Shown: positions 36,390 through 45,730, counted from the stretch's first letter. The stretch: 64,000 nt of DNA from Paenarthrobacter nicotinovorans (GCF_007670255.1 NZ_SZVS01000005.1:124001-188000), one strand, 5' to 3'. Translations and numbers: made by a program. Notes: a model not told the origin generated them from the letters alone.

Positions 36390-36659
36390 ATGTCGGATCC
36401 GGAGAATTTGCCGGTGCGTTACTACAAGGCATGGGAGTACTTCGTGCCGGGGGACGAAGTCGAGGTCAAGCAACCAGGTGCTGCCCTTGATGCGGGCGTG
36501 GTTGTGAATGTCATGCCGGATGGCAGTGGCGTGTGGGTCTACGTCAACGGCGTCGGGCAACGTCTGTTCAACGTCAAGGAGGATGTCGAGATCACGATTA
36601 GGAACGCCACGGAGCGCGCGGATATCACCGTGGATCCGCCAAGTGGGCAGAACCCGTGA
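36390..36659 (+). CDS. Small protein of unknown function
   Basis: About 89 residues, acidic, with a probable SH3-like or KOW-like beta fold (V-P-G-D-E-V-E-V-K, then D-A-G-V-V-V-N-V-M-P-D-G-S-G-V-W-V-Y-V). No family recognised. The start is unsure: ATG at 36390, or GTG at 36381 or 36366 nearer to a GGAAG sequence. It converges on the helicase gene with seven bases between stops. Confidence 0.6.
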   Translation: MSDPENLPVRYYKAWEYFVPGDEVEVKQPGAALDAGVVVNVMPDGSGVWVYVNGVGQRLFNVKEDVEITIRNATERADITVDPPSGQNP

Positions 36660-36666
36660 CCCACCC

Positions 36667-39600
36667 CTACTCCGCGAACAGCGCCGCCAGGTCCTCCGCC
36701 GTCAACGACCCGCCAGCCAGTGCATCGCCCTCCATCACATCCGCGAAAAGCTGCGACTTCTTGGCCTTCAGCGCCATGACCTTCTCCTCGATGGTGTCCT
36801 TGGCAACCAGCCGGTAGACCATGACATTCCGAGCCTGCCCGATTCGGTGGGTGCGGTCCACGGCCTGGGCTTCGGAAGCAGGGTTCCACCACGGATCCAG
36901 CAGGAACACGTAGTCCGCCTCGGTCAGGTTCAAACCGAAACCACCGGCCTTGAGGGAGATCAGGAACACCGGCGCTGTGCCGTTCTTGAACTCACTCACC
37001 ACGTCTCCACGGTTCCGGGTACTGCCGTCGAGGTAGCAGTACTCGATCCCCTCCGCGTCCATGCGCTCGCGGACCTTGCCCAGGAAACCGGTGAACTGGC
37101 TGAAGATCAACGTCCGGTGTCCCTCGGAGATGATGTCCTCGAGTTGCTCGAACAGCACATCCAGCTTGGACGAGCGCACGGCAGCAAGCGAGGAATCCAC
37201 CAGCGACGCATCCAGGCTCAGCTGCCGCAGCAGGGTCAGCGACTGGAAGATTGTGAAGCGGTTCTTGTTGACGTCGTCGATCAGCCCCAGGATCTTCTGA
37301 CGCTCACGCTGCAGGTGTGTTTGGTAGACCTTTTGGTGCCGCGGGTTGAGCACCACTTCGAGGATCTGCTCCTGCTTGGGCGGCAGATCCTTGATGACCT
37401 GTTCTTTGGTGCGGCGCATCATCAGCGGACGGACACGACGCCGGAGCTTGTCCAGTTGCGCCGAGTCACCGTTCTTTTCCACCGGCTTTTGGTAGTTCTC
37501 GGCGAACCTCTTGGGGCTTGGGAACAGGCCCGGAGCCACGATGGATGTCAGCGCCCAAAACTCCATGAGGTTGTTTTCCAGCGGGGTGCCTGTGATGGCA
37601 AGCTTGAACTTGGCAGGCAGTTTCCGCGCACATTGGTATGCCTTGGACTGGTGGTTCTTCACGAATTGGGCCTCGTCCAGCATCAGCCCGGCCCACTGGA
37701 AATAGGCGTATGCCTCATAATCGATCCGGAACAAGGCATAGGAGGTAATGACGACGTCGGCCCCCGCCATGGCTTCCGACGGCAGCAGGCCGCTCTTGGC
37801 GAAGGTCTCCGAAACCGTGCGCACCACCAGGCCGGGAGCGAACCGTTGCGCTTCCAACGCCCAGTTGCTGACAACGCTGGTGGGAGCCACAACGAGGAAC
37901 GGCGCCCTGTCATTGCCATTGAACGCGCCCAGCTCCTTGGCCGCGCACATCAGCGCGATCGCCTGGACAGTCTTGCCGAGGCCCATGTCGTCGGCCAGCA
38001 CGCCCCCGAGGCTGTGCTTGTACAGGAAGCTGAGCCAGTTGAAACCCTCCAGCTGATACGGACGCAGCTCAGCGTTAAGGCCGGCCGGCAGCGGCAGCCC
38101 GGTCACGCCGTCGTCGAGCAATCCGCCAACGGCCTCGCGCCACGCGGCTGCCTGTTCGTCCACAATCCCCAGCTGCGCCAGCTCGTCCCACAGCCCCACC
38201 TGGAAGCGGCTGATCTGCAGGGTGCCGTCCTTGTTGTCGGGGTTGTCCTGAAGTGAGCGGGCTTCGTCGATCAGGGCGCGGAGCTGGTGCAGTTCGGGCA
38301 GGTCCAAGGAGAAGTGCGCGCCGCTGGGAAGCAGCATACGGGTCTGGCCGGCGGCGAGCGCGGAGAAAACAGCCGCGAAGGAAACCGGTTCGCCTTCGAG
38401 CGTGATCACAATTCCGAGGTCGAACCAGTCGCCGCTGGCGGTTTCCTTGGTGGAGATGGACACTACCGGTGCTTCTTCGGCCTCCCGGTAGTCGGCGATG
38501 TCGCCCGAGGTTTCCACGACCACGTCGGGCAGCTCCTTGAGCGCGGGCAGCACCTCTTCGGTGAAGGCCAGGGTGTCCAGGCCGCCCAGTTCCGCAGTAG
38601 CGGCCAGGCGCGGGGCACCCCACCCTCCCGTTGCCGACTCCGCGAGCGCGGGGACCGCGTCCCACGGCCGGCCGAGCGATTCAAGAATGCGTGCCTCGGC
38701 AGCATCATCCCGGTAGCCGCGGTCGTCCGGGTGCCGCCACAGGGGCTGCGCGGTGACGAGCGTGCCCGAGGTGTAGTGCCATTCCCAGTGCAGCCGGACT
38801 TTGTGGTCGTTGCCGTAGTTGGCCAGGAGCGAGAGCGTCGGCACGGCCAGCGTGGGCAGCTCGACGGACTTGTCTGCAGCCTGCACGGGCGTGGATTGAC
38901 GCAGCTTGGGGTAGAACGATGTGAGGAAGCGGCCTTCGTCCTCGGCCGGGATCTGGAGCGTCTGCCCCTCGGTGACGAATTCGAGCAGCTCGTCGCTGAT
39001 GGCACCCTCGATCGGGGCCAGTGTGATCAGGTTCTTCTGCTGCGGCACGCCGGGGAGCGTGTCGCCGGAATGGGTAAAGAAGATGCCGTTGGCCGGCTTT
39101 CCCAGGAAACCCACGGTTCCGGGATCCACGGCTTCCCCGCCGACGGTGACGGACGGCGCGAGCTCCAGGCCGCCGTCGTGCGTTGCGCTTTCGGTACCGT
39201 TCGCGTCCAGGCGCGCCAGACTAAGACCGACGACGGCGGGCTGGGCCTCGACGCGGACGGGCTCGCTCCCAGCGGAGTGGACGAGCGGGAGGCCGGCCTT
39301 TTTCGCCTCATCGAGGAGGCTCCACAGGTTCTTGGCAGCGAAGTCGTTCAGGCTCAGCCACATCGCACCCGAGGGCTGTTGCCGTCCGTTGCTGGAACCG
39401 TGGGCGGCCAGGAAAGTCTGAAGCCATTCGACGTGTGCCTCGTTGAATTCGCGCCGGAAACTGACGTAGCTCAGGTTGTTCCAGGACACGTCGCCGCGGA
39501 TCCACTTGCCCTTGGCGCCCATCATCACCGGGCGTGCCTTCAGTTGGCGGACGCTGCGCATGGGGTCGCGTCGTCCTGTGTAGGAGAAGTGCGCGGCCGG

Positions 39601-40077
39601 TTCCTCCACTTCGAACTGGAGGGCCAGGGGGATTCCCGCTGCGGAGGGCGTGGTGCCGGGCTTGGCGATCAACCTGTTGAGGGCTTGTTCCCACGCGGGA
39701 CGCGCTGCGCCGATCTCCGACGGCCTGGCTGTCTGGATGCCTGGCGCTTGCGACAAAAGTTGGGCGCGGATGGTGGGGTGGTCTTCGGCGGTGAAAAGCA
39801 GGGCCGCCACGTGCTTGCAGTCCTTGCGGACCGGGCAGCTGCAGATCCCCACAGTGCAGCTCCAGCCGGCGGGCTTGCGGACCAGTTTGGCCGACGTCGA
39901 ATACGGTTGCGGGCCGCTGCCGCGGACCTTGCCCAGGAGGAGCCCCGTAGCCGGATCGAAGGAAATGCCGCTCACCCGGCTGCCCATGGCATACGCCAGT
40001 CCGGCCGCCAAGGAGCGGTCGTTGATGGCTGGAGTCTGAATGGCCAGTTCCCAGGATTCGTCGGTGGGGGACGGCAT
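36667..40077 (-). CDS. SNF2-family DEAD/DEAH helicase with SWIM zinc finger
   Basis: 1136 residues. The N-terminal SWIM zinc finger is C-S-C (79-81), then C-K-H (87-89). A long variable region follows, then the SNF2 ATPase: Walker A in D-D-M-G-L-G-K-T, the DExx box as L-M-L-D-E-A-Q, and helicase motifs V and VI (L-K-A-G-G-F-G-L-N-L, then D-R-T-H-R-I-G-Q) near the C terminus. Bacterial Rad54/HepA-type proteins use ATP to remodel protein-nucleic acid complexes. It is a single-gene unit. Related proteins occur in antiphage systems, but no partner genes are seen here, so a housekeeping role is more likely. Confidence 0.93.
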   Translation of the reverse strand: MPSPTDESWELAIQTPAINDRSLAAGLAYAMGSRVSGISFDPATGLLLGKVRGSGPQPYSTSAKLVRKPAGWSCTVGICSCPVRKDCKHVAALLFTAEDHPTIRAQLLSQAPGIQTARPSEIGAARPAWEQALNRLIAKPGTTPSAAGIPLALQFEVEEPAAHFSYTGRRDPMRSVRQLKARPVMMGAKGKWIRGDVSWNNLSYVSFRREFNEAHVEWLQTFLAAHGSSNGRQQPSGAMWLSLNDFAAKNLWSLLDEAKKAGLPLVHSAGSEPVRVEAQPAVVGLSLARLDANGTESATHDGGLELAPSVTVGGEAVDPGTVGFLGKPANGIFFTHSGDTLPGVPQQKNLITLAPIEGAISDELLEFVTEGQTLQIPAEDEGRFLTSFYPKLRQSTPVQAADKSVELPTLAVPTLSLLANYGNDHKVRLHWEWHYTSGTLVTAQPLWRHPDDRGYRDDAAEARILESLGRPWDAVPALAESATGGWGAPRLAATAELGGLDTLAFTEEVLPALKELPDVVVETSGDIADYREAEEAPVVSISTKETASGDWFDLGIVITLEGEPVSFAAVFSALAAGQTRMLLPSGAHFSLDLPELHQLRALIDEARSLQDNPDNKDGTLQISRFQVGLWDELAQLGIVDEQAAAWREAVGGLLDDGVTGLPLPAGLNAELRPYQLEGFNWLSFLYKHSLGGVLADDMGLGKTVQAIALMCAAKELGAFNGNDRAPFLVVAPTSVVSNWALEAQRFAPGLVVRTVSETFAKSGLLPSEAMAGADVVITSYALFRIDYEAYAYFQWAGLMLDEAQFVKNHQSKAYQCARKLPAKFKLAITGTPLENNLMEFWALTSIVAPGLFPSPKRFAENYQKPVEKNGDSAQLDKLRRRVRPLMMRRTKEQVIKDLPPKQEQILEVVLNPRHQKVYQTHLQRERQKILGLIDDVNKNRFTIFQSLTLLRQLSLDASLVDSSLAAVRSSKLDVLFEQLEDIISEGHRTLIFSQFTGFLGKVRERMDAEGIEYCYLDGSTRNRGDVVSEFKNGTAPVFLISLKAGGFGLNLTEADYVFLLDPWWNPASEAQAVDRTHRIGQARNVMVYRLVAKDTIEEKVMALKAKKSQLFADVMEGDALAGGSLTAEDLAALFAE

Positions 40078-40242
40078 GCGTCGGGCTACTTTCGGCAGGA
40101 GGTTATCTGCTCAATCTTAGTCAGCCCGCAGCGGCCCCCAAACTTCGCCCACCGTTCACCTCCACCTCGATTGCGGCGCCATTGCCACGCGTACGTTGTA
40201 GGTGTCCGGAGCACCATCAGCTTTCAGCAGTGAGGATTTCCC

Positions 40243-41091
40243 ATGACTACCAACGAATACCCCGTCGTCCTGAACAAGACCGCTTTCGCAGCAGGCAATG
40301 GGGATGTAGTGGATTCCAACGTCACGGTCGTGAACCATATGTACGCCGAACTCCTCAACAGCGACGAGATCTCGCCCGCCGCGCTCAACAGCTACTTTGT
40401 GGACTTCTACCTGACCCAGGCGCTCTCGGGTGGGTTCGCGCAGTACGTGTTCACCGCTCCTGAGCGTGAAGAGGTTGATGCCCATGTCCGTGCGGGCCTT
40501 GAAGCCATGGGCGCTACCCGGCACCTGGATCTCTTCGACCGCACTGCTTCGGCGTTTGATGCGTTGACGGAGGACGAAGCCGAAGCCTATCTCGACGGCG
40601 AGCTGGATGAGGCCGAGACGCCCGTTCCGGCCGGTGTGGCACTGGACGAGTTGGGCGGTGAGTTTGAAGCCTTGCTTGAAGAGGAGGACATTATCGACCT
40701 CAACGCCGTGTACCTCCGCGACCAGTCCGAGCTGCTGGTTCTTTCCGACGAAGAAATCGAGGCACACATCGCAGCACGCGTGGCCCTCATCCCGGATTTG
40801 GCCGAGCGCCAGGCGGAGGCCGAAGAAGAAGCGCTGGCAAACGCACCCGAGTTCGAGGTGATCATCCGGGAACTGTGCGATGTGGCCGGCTTTGCGCTGG
40901 AGAAGATCACCATGGGCGATCCGAACTACGAGCACGACGGCGTGAAGACCCTCGCCTGGCACTTCTCCACCGACCACGGGGACTACCTCATGATCGAGGA
41001 CGACGAGGAGGCCTTCATGATCCACCCAGAGACCAAGGAAATCATCGCGGCTGTGGAGTTCGAGGAGTCCGACGAGTTCGTGGGGGCCTAG
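40243..41091 (+). CDS. Acidic protein with DMP19-like (DUF4375) N-terminal domain
   Basis: 282 residues and very acidic. The N-terminal third (A-L-N-S-Y-F-V-D-F-Y-L-T-Q-A-L-S-G-G-F-A-Q-Y) resembles DUF4375, the DMP19 family, in which a studied Neisseria member mimics DNA and binds a repressor. The middle is rich in Glu, and the C-terminal part (D-Y-L-M-I-E-D-D-E-E-A-F-M-I-H-P-E-T-K-E) forms another acidic unit. Function is unknown. ATG at 40243 after GTGAGGA. It lies alone between the helicase and the ABC exporter. In 40078-40242 nothing else was found. Confidence 0.62.
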   Translation: MTTNEYPVVLNKTAFAAGNGDVVDSNVTVVNHMYAELLNSDEISPAALNSYFVDFYLTQALSGGFAQYVFTAPEREEVDAHVRAGLEAMGATRHLDLFDRTASAFDALTEDEAEAYLDGELDEAETPVPAGVALDELGGEFEALLEEEDIIDLNAVYLRDQSELLVLSDEEIEAHIAARVALIPDLAERQAEAEEEALANAPEFEVIIRELCDVAGFALEKITMGDPNYEHDGVKTLAWHFSTDHGDYLMIEDDEEAFMIHPETKEIIAAVEFEESDEFVGA

Positions 41092-41105
41092 GCCTCCCGC
41101 ATCTC

Positions 41106-41158
41106 GCCGGGATCGCTGGAACGCTGCGGGATCGCCGGAGTTTTCCAGCGATCCCGGC
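41106..41158 (+). terminator. Perfect 16-bp stem-loop
   Basis: Arms 41106-41121 and 41143-41158 are perfectly complementary, with a 21-base loop, 15 bases after the acidic protein's stop. Likely terminator before the ABC operon. Confidence 0.62.
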
Positions 41159-41200
41159 AGCTTCCGGCGACTTGGACGAGCTCGTGAGTAGACTCGTCCA

Positions 41201-41995
41201 GTGCGTGCGTACTGGGAACTCGCTAAATCATCCTTCCGCCGCCATTCCACGTACCGCACTGCCGCCGTCGCCGGTGCTTTCACGAACTCCGTTTTCGGCC
41301 TAATCCGCGCCTCCCTGCTGCTGAGCGCAATTACGACGGCGGGCGGCGCCATCGGGGGATACTCGGCAACGGGGGCGGCTACTTATGTGTGGCTGGGCCA
41401 GGCGCTTCTGGCGCCTTTGGGACTCTTCGGCTCAGCTGAGCTGGCCAACCGCGTGAAGTCTGGGGACATCGCCGTCGACCTTTCCCGATCCGTCAACCTG
41501 ACCGCCTCATACTGGGCACAGGACCTGGGCCGTGCCGCTTTCGATGTCCTGCCGCGCGGACTTCCCCCGCTCATCATCGGGAGCGTGGTGACCGGGTTGG
41601 CGATGCCCGGGACGCCTGGACCGTACCTTTTGGGTTTTGTGTCCATCCTGGCTGCGGTGTCCCTGAACTTCCTGGGCTTCTTCGCCATCAATCTTTTGTC
41701 CTTCTGGGTCCTTGAAATCCGCGGTTTCTGGATGCTGTACATGGTGGTGATGAATCTGCTGTCCGGCTTCCTGGTACCGGTGACGTGGTTCCCTGCCTGG
41801 CTGCTGGACTTCGCGAGGGCTACACCGTTCCCGTCGATGCTCCAGACCCCTGTGGACATCCTCGCGGGGAGAACCGAAGGGGCCGAGAGCCTCGCGTTGG
41901 TCGGTGTGCAACTGCTGTGGCTGGGCGTGATGCTGCTCTTGGTGCAGGTGATGGTCCGTTTTGGTTCGCGGAAGTTGGTGGTGCAAGGTGGCTAG
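41201..41995 (+). CDS. ABC-2 type permease, first subunit
   Basis: 264 residues, six predicted helices, of the ABC-2/DUF990-like permease type (R-A-Y-W-E-L-A-K-S-S-F-R-R, then a G-A-A-T-Y-V-W-L-G-Q-A-L segment). GTG start. It is the first gene of a three-gene exporter operon: it overlaps the second permease by eight bases, and the ATPase follows. Such pairs move sugars, lipids, antibiotics or ions outward; the substrate is unknown. Confidence 0.86.
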   Translation: MRAYWELAKSSFRRHSTYRTAAVAGAFTNSVFGLIRASLLLSAITTAGGAIGGYSATGAATYVWLGQALLAPLGLFGSAELANRVKSGDIAVDLSRSVNLTASYWAQDLGRAAFDVLPRGLPPLIIGSVVTGLAMPGTPGPYLLGFVSILAAVSLNFLGFFAINLLSFWVLEIRGFWMLYMVVMNLLSGFLVPVTWFPAWLLDFARATPFPSMLQTPVDILAGRTEGAESLALVGVQLLWLGVMLLLVQVMVRFGSRKLVVQGG

Positions 41996-42827
41996 TCCCC
42001 GCTCAACCCGCGATCCCCATGCGCCGGTGACCAACCTGGTTCTCCTCAAGCTGCTCGTCTCTGCCCGGCTGCGCTCGCAGCTCGCATACCGAGGCAGCTT
42101 CCTCTCCGATCTCGCCGGGCAGGTCCTGCTGGGAGTGGCCGAGTTCGTGGAGCTTTACGCGATCGTCCACAACGTATCAACGTTTGGCGGCATGACCCTG
42201 GCCCAGACGCTTTTGGTGTTCGGGTTCGCGTCAGTTGCCTTCGCTCTCGGGGACCTCCTCATGGGAGAGACCGATTCCATGGCCGAGACCATCAGGTCCG
42301 GGAAGTTGGAGGTGCTGCTGGTCCGGCCCCTTCCCGTCCTTCTTCAGCTGGCGACGTCGGATTTCCAGCTGCGAAGGGTTGGCCGGTTGATGTTCGGGGT
42401 CGTCGCGCTGGGGGTGGGCTTGCTGCTCGCAGACGTCCAGTGGGACCTGGCAAAAGTACTGCTGGCCACTGCGACGCCTCTCGCAGGAGCGGCAATTTTC
42501 TGTGCGCTCTTCCTCGGCGCCGGAGCGATGCAGTTCTGGATCCTCGATGGCAGACAATTCGCCAACGCCTTCACCTACGGTGGTCGCTACGTGGCCTCAA
42601 TGCCTGGCGCCGCACTCTTCTTCCCGCTGCAGGTCTTTTTCACCTTTGTTATCCCGGCAACGCTCGTGGCCTATGCGCCCAGCCTGGTCATTCTTGACCT
42701 CACCGGGCCGGCCGGAATCCCGGCCTGGACGGGCTGGCTGGGACTGCCGGCCGCCGTCGTCCTCAGCGGACTCATGCTGCTCCTCTGGCGGGCGGCCATC
42801 AAAAAGTACACCGGCGCAGGAGGCTGA
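41988..42827 (+). CDS. ABC-2 type permease, second subunit
   Basis: 279 residues with about six helices, of the same family as the upstream permease (F-V-E-L-Y-A-I-V-H-N, then L-A-Q-T-L-L-V-F-G-F-A). The GTG at 41988 lies inside the end of the first permease gene, which implies coupled synthesis and a heterodimeric channel. The frame is open to 41961 but without support. It is followed one base later by the ATPase. Confidence 0.85.
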   Translation: MASPRSTRDPHAPVTNLVLLKLLVSARLRSQLAYRGSFLSDLAGQVLLGVAEFVELYAIVHNVSTFGGMTLAQTLLVFGFASVAFALGDLLMGETDSMAETIRSGKLEVLLVRPLPVLLQLATSDFQLRRVGRLMFGVVALGVGLLLADVQWDLAKVLLATATPLAGAAIFCALFLGAGAMQFWILDGRQFANAFTYGGRYVASMPGAALFFPLQVFFTFVIPATLVAYAPSLVILDLTGPAGIPAWTGWLGLPAAVVLSGLMLLLWRAAIKKYTGAGG

Positions 42828-42828
42828 T

Positions 42829-43806
42829 GTGCCCGTTATCGAAGTGGAAAACCTGAGCCGGAACTTCCAGGTCATGGAACCATTGGGGCGATTTCGGCGC
42901 CGCAAGAAGACCGTCCACGCGGTCCGGGGGATCGATTTCAGCGTGGAACCGGGTGAGGCGGTGGGGTACATCGGGGCCAACGGTGCCGGCAAATCCACCA
43001 CCATCAAGATGCTCACGGGCGTCCTGGTGCCAACGTCCGGCCGGGTATCGGTCTGTGGATTCAACCCGGTGCCTCAGCGCAAGGCGCTGGCCCGGAAGAT
43101 CGGCGTCGTTTTTGGTCAGCGATCCCAGCTCTGGTGGGACCTGCCGCTGCAGGACTCCTACCCGATCCTTGGTGCCATGCACCGCCTGCCCGAGGCAGAC
43201 TGGAAGCCCAGGTTCCGGGAACTCGCCGGGCAAATGGATTTGGGGGAGTTCCTCACCACGCCCGTCCGGCAGCTTTCGCTGGGACAGCGCATGCGCGGCG
43301 AGGTTGCCGCCGCCCTGCTGCATCGCCCGGACTTGGTGATCCTGGACGAACCGACCATTGGCTTGGACATGATCAGCAAGGAGAAACTGCGGCAATTCCT
43401 GGATGCGGAGCGCCGGGAGAACGGCACCACGCTGCTGTTGACCACCCACGACATGAGCGACATCCAGCGTTTGTGCCAACGGGTTCTGGTGGTCGACGAC
43501 GGCGCCATCGCCTATGACGGTCCGCTTACCGGTTTGGCTGAGGTCGCCGGGGCGGTGCGAACCATGGTGGTGGACCTCGCCGCTCCCGTCCACTCGGCTG
43601 GTCTTTTGTCGCTGCCCGACGGCGCGGTACACGAGGGCATTGAGGCCGATGGGATCCGGCACAGCGTGACGTTCGATCCCCGCAGGCTTTCCGCCGCCAC
43701 GGTGCTTGCCGCGATCTCCCGCAGCGCTGACGTAGCTGACCTGTCCCTGCACGAACCGGACATCGAACACCTGGTGAGGCAGCTCTACGGAAGTGCGAGG
43801 CGCTAG
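42829..43806 (+). CDS. ABC transporter ATP-binding protein
   Basis: 325 residues. Walker A is G-A-N-G-A-G-K-S-T (49-57), the signature is L-S-L-G-Q-R-M-R-G, Walker B is L-V-I-L-D-E-P-T and the switch His is in T-T-H-D. A C-terminal extension of about 80 residues is typical of ABC-2 exporters. GTG start, one base after the second permease, with GGAGG upstream; the frame is open much further 5' but that part is a shadow of the permease gene. It powers the exporter. Confidence 0.93.
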   Translation: MPVIEVENLSRNFQVMEPLGRFRRRKKTVHAVRGIDFSVEPGEAVGYIGANGAGKSTTIKMLTGVLVPTSGRVSVCGFNPVPQRKALARKIGVVFGQRSQLWWDLPLQDSYPILGAMHRLPEADWKPRFRELAGQMDLGEFLTTPVRQLSLGQRMRGEVAAALLHRPDLVILDEPTIGLDMISKEKLRQFLDAERRENGTTLLLTTHDMSDIQRLCQRVLVVDDGAIAYDGPLTGLAEVAGAVRTMVVDLAAPVHSAGLLSLPDGAVHEGIEADGIRHSVTFDPRRLSAATVLAAISRSADVADLSLHEPDIEHLVRQLYGSARR

Positions 43807-43991
43807 CTGGTTCTGGCCCGGCGCTTTGCTTGTACGCCGCCGATTCGTGGGACGCCGCTTCGTGGGAAGCGTGCGCAGTCGCCGCAAGGTTGCGGGCGGT
43901 TTCGCAGTGTTTCCACTATTTCGGCCCGGGCTTTCCACATAGCGAGGGCTGGACCTTCTGCGACAGGATCGGGCCCGGCGATGCTGGAGCG

Positions 43992-44936
43992 ATGGAATCA
44001 ACGTCAGCAACTCCGGTCAACCCCGTCTTGCCGTTACCCTCGCGCGGCCACATGTGGAGGACCGATGAACTGCTCCGCTTCGGGCTAAATGCCCGAAAAA
44101 TCAGGGCGCTGGTAGACGCCGGGGAATTGCAGCGGTTGAGGTACGGCTGCTACATCAGGTCCAGCAAGTGGAACGCCATGGGTCCAAGGCGAAAGGCGAT
44201 GGCGCGCATCGTGGCACACGCCCATGGCACACTGACAACGTCGTCGGGCGGTCTCGTTTACAGCCACCTCTCCGCGGCGCGACTCCACGGATTGTTCGTG
44301 TGGGGTGTTGATGACAAGGTCCACGTGCTTTCTCCAGTCAGGCCTTCTCCGGACCGGTGGGGCAAGGACGTCACGGGACACACTGAGAGCTTCACCGAGG
44401 ACGATGTCGTGATGGTTCGGGGCCTGCGGGCGACTTCGCTGGAACGCACCATGTTCGACTGCGCAAGAATGCTTAGCTATCCAAAGGCCTTGGTGGTTAT
44501 GGACCATGGGCTGAGATTGGGCGCGGACATCCAAACGCTTACCCGCATGCTGGCGGCCTCCAGCGGCAAACGGGGTATCCGAACGCTGCGCAAGGCACTG
44601 GAAAACGCAGATCCGCGCTCCGAGTCTGCCGGGGAGACGCTCGCCCGGGACCTGATGCAGAGATTGCGCATCAAGGCCCCTCAGCCGCAATATGAGGTTC
44701 AAACCCGGGTTGGCCGACATCGCATGGATTTTGCGTGGGAAGAAGAAATGCTGGCTTTGGAGTTTGACGGGCGAACCAAGTACTTCGATTACAAACCCAC
44801 GGAGGAGGTCATCTTCCAGGAACGCCGGCGCGAGAAGGCACTCATGGAAGATGGCTGGCGCTTCATTCGAATCGAGTGGAAGGACTTGTTCCAGGAACGG
44901 GCCTTCAAAGAACGTATCCTCCGGGCGCTCAGGTGA
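43992..44936 (+). CDS. AbiEi-like winged-helix protein fused to a DUF559 endonuclease-like domain
   Basis: 314 residues. The N-terminal part (R-T-D-E-L-L-R-F-G-L-N-A-R-K-I-R-A-L-V, then L-R-Y-G-C-Y-I-R) is like the AbiEi antitoxin winged helix and following domain. The C-terminal part carries a PD-(D/E)xK-like core of the DUF559/Vsr type: D-F-A-W, then L-A-L-E-F-D-G-R-T-K-Y, and R-R-E-K-A-L near the end. Actinobacteria often carry such stand-alone fusions, function unknown. The ATG at 43992 follows GGAGC. The upstream 43807-43991 holds only degenerate repeats. Confidence 0.75.
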   Translation: MESTSATPVNPVLPLPSRGHMWRTDELLRFGLNARKIRALVDAGELQRLRYGCYIRSSKWNAMGPRRKAMARIVAHAHGTLTTSSGGLVYSHLSAARLHGLFVWGVDDKVHVLSPVRPSPDRWGKDVTGHTESFTEDDVVMVRGLRATSLERTMFDCARMLSYPKALVVMDHGLRLGADIQTLTRMLAASSGKRGIRTLRKALENADPRSESAGETLARDLMQRLRIKAPQPQYEVQTRVGRHRMDFAWEEEMLALEFDGRTKYFDYKPTEEVIFQERRREKALMEDGWRFIRIEWKDLFQERAFKERILRALR

Positions 44937-44950
44937 CTGCGGCTGTGCCC

Positions 44951-45125
44951 AGTTCGCGGGAACGCTGCCAGCTCGCCGCAAGTTTGCGGGGGTATTGGGA
45001 GGGTTCCCGCGAACTCGGCGGGGCAGGGGGAGGGTTCCCGCGAACTCGGCGCGCCAGGGGGAGGGTTCCCGCGAACCCGGTGGGGCGTGGGCCAGGGGGC
45101 AGCGGGCAGGGTTCCCGAACAGCCC
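44951..45125. repeat. Direct-repeat cluster of GTTCCCGCGAAC units
   Basis: Three copies of a 31-bp unit beginning GGTTCCCGCGAAC start at 45002, 45033 and 45064; a partial fourth lies at 45110, and an inverted copy at 44951-44963. The motif has its own dyad (GTTC-CCGC-GAAC). It occupies the convergent gap between the DUF559 fusion and the lipoprotein gene, and a related element is at 12036-12103. Confidence 0.7.
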
Positions 45126-45653
45126 TCAGTATCCCGATGCCGAAGCCCCCTTGACCATTTCTCCGCTCGGGCTCACCAGGTACCAAACGCCGCCAACGCC
45201 TTGGCCTGTGACATCCCCGGCGGCCTTGTCCTTGGCGTAGTAGTACAGGGGCATGCCGTTGAGGGTGACCTGCTTCTTCCCGTCAGGGGTGGCGATGGTT
45301 CCCACTGTGCCGGTGACGCCATCAACGCTCGGGGTGGCCGACGTCGTCGTAAATACCGGCCAGGCCGTGAGGCAGGCGCCGGTGCAGGCGCTTGTTCCCG
45401 AGTCCTTCACGTCCTTGGTGAAGAAGTACAGGCTCATGCCCTTGCTGTCCACCACGATCTGGCCGGCGCTGGAGGACGCGGTTTTCATCTCGGCCGCGGC
45501 GGCAGGGCTGGAGGCTGCAGAGGATGTGGCTGCAGTTGACGAGGCCGCAGGCGGCGCCGAAGATGACGTCGATGTTCCGGAGCTACCACCACAGCCTGCC
45601 AACGCGGCGGCCAGGACCAGAGCCCCGATTCCCATGCTGAGTTGCTTTTTCAT
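45126..45653 (-). CDS. Secreted lipoprotein with COG4315-type repeats, SigL-type regulon member
   Basis: 175 residues. The signal peptide ends in the lipobox L-A-G-C (18-21). A Ser/Ala/Thr-rich spacer leads to two repeats of the COG4315 'secreted repeat' type (G-M-S-L-Y-F-F-T-K-D and G-M-P-L-Y-Y-Y-A-K-D), with a C-x3-C pair (C-T-G-A-C) between. The family is linked by position to ECF sigma factors in actinobacteria, with no proven function. GGAG precedes the ATG. Its promoter mirrors that of the divergent sigma gene, so both should respond to the same signal. Confidence 0.85.
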   Translation of the reverse strand: MKKQLSMGIGALVLAAALAGCGGSSGTSTSSSAPPAASSTAATSSAASSPAAAAEMKTASSSAGQIVVDSKGMSLYFFTKDVKDSGTSACTGACLTAWPVFTTTSATPSVDGVTGTVGTIATPDGKKQVTLNGMPLYYYAKDKAAGDVTGQGVGGVWYLVSPSGEMVKGASASGY

Positions 45654-45700
45654 CCCTAGCTCCTTCGACGAGCCGGCCGGACGGGTCGGCGCTAACCCGT

Positions 45701-45728
45701 ACGACGCCGGTCGGGCGAGAATGGTTCA
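45701..45728 (-). promoter_or_regulatory. ECF promoter of the lipoprotein gene
   Basis: On the minus strand TGAACC (45728-45723), 16 bases, CGTCGT (45706-45701). Identical -35, spacing and -10 to the divergent sigma promoter. Confidence 0.78.
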
Positions 45729-45730
45729 AG

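Noticed and set aside
36508..40233. Plus-strand open frames of 582 and 648 codons opposite the helicase gene
   Set aside because: The opposite strand encodes a complete SNF2 helicase with all motifs; these frames are rich in Gln, His and Arg as expected of shadows.
36667..41091. SNF2 helicase and acidic protein as an antiphage defence system
   Set aside because: No nuclease, methylase or other known defence partner adjoins, and the genes are convergent or separated; evidence is too thin.
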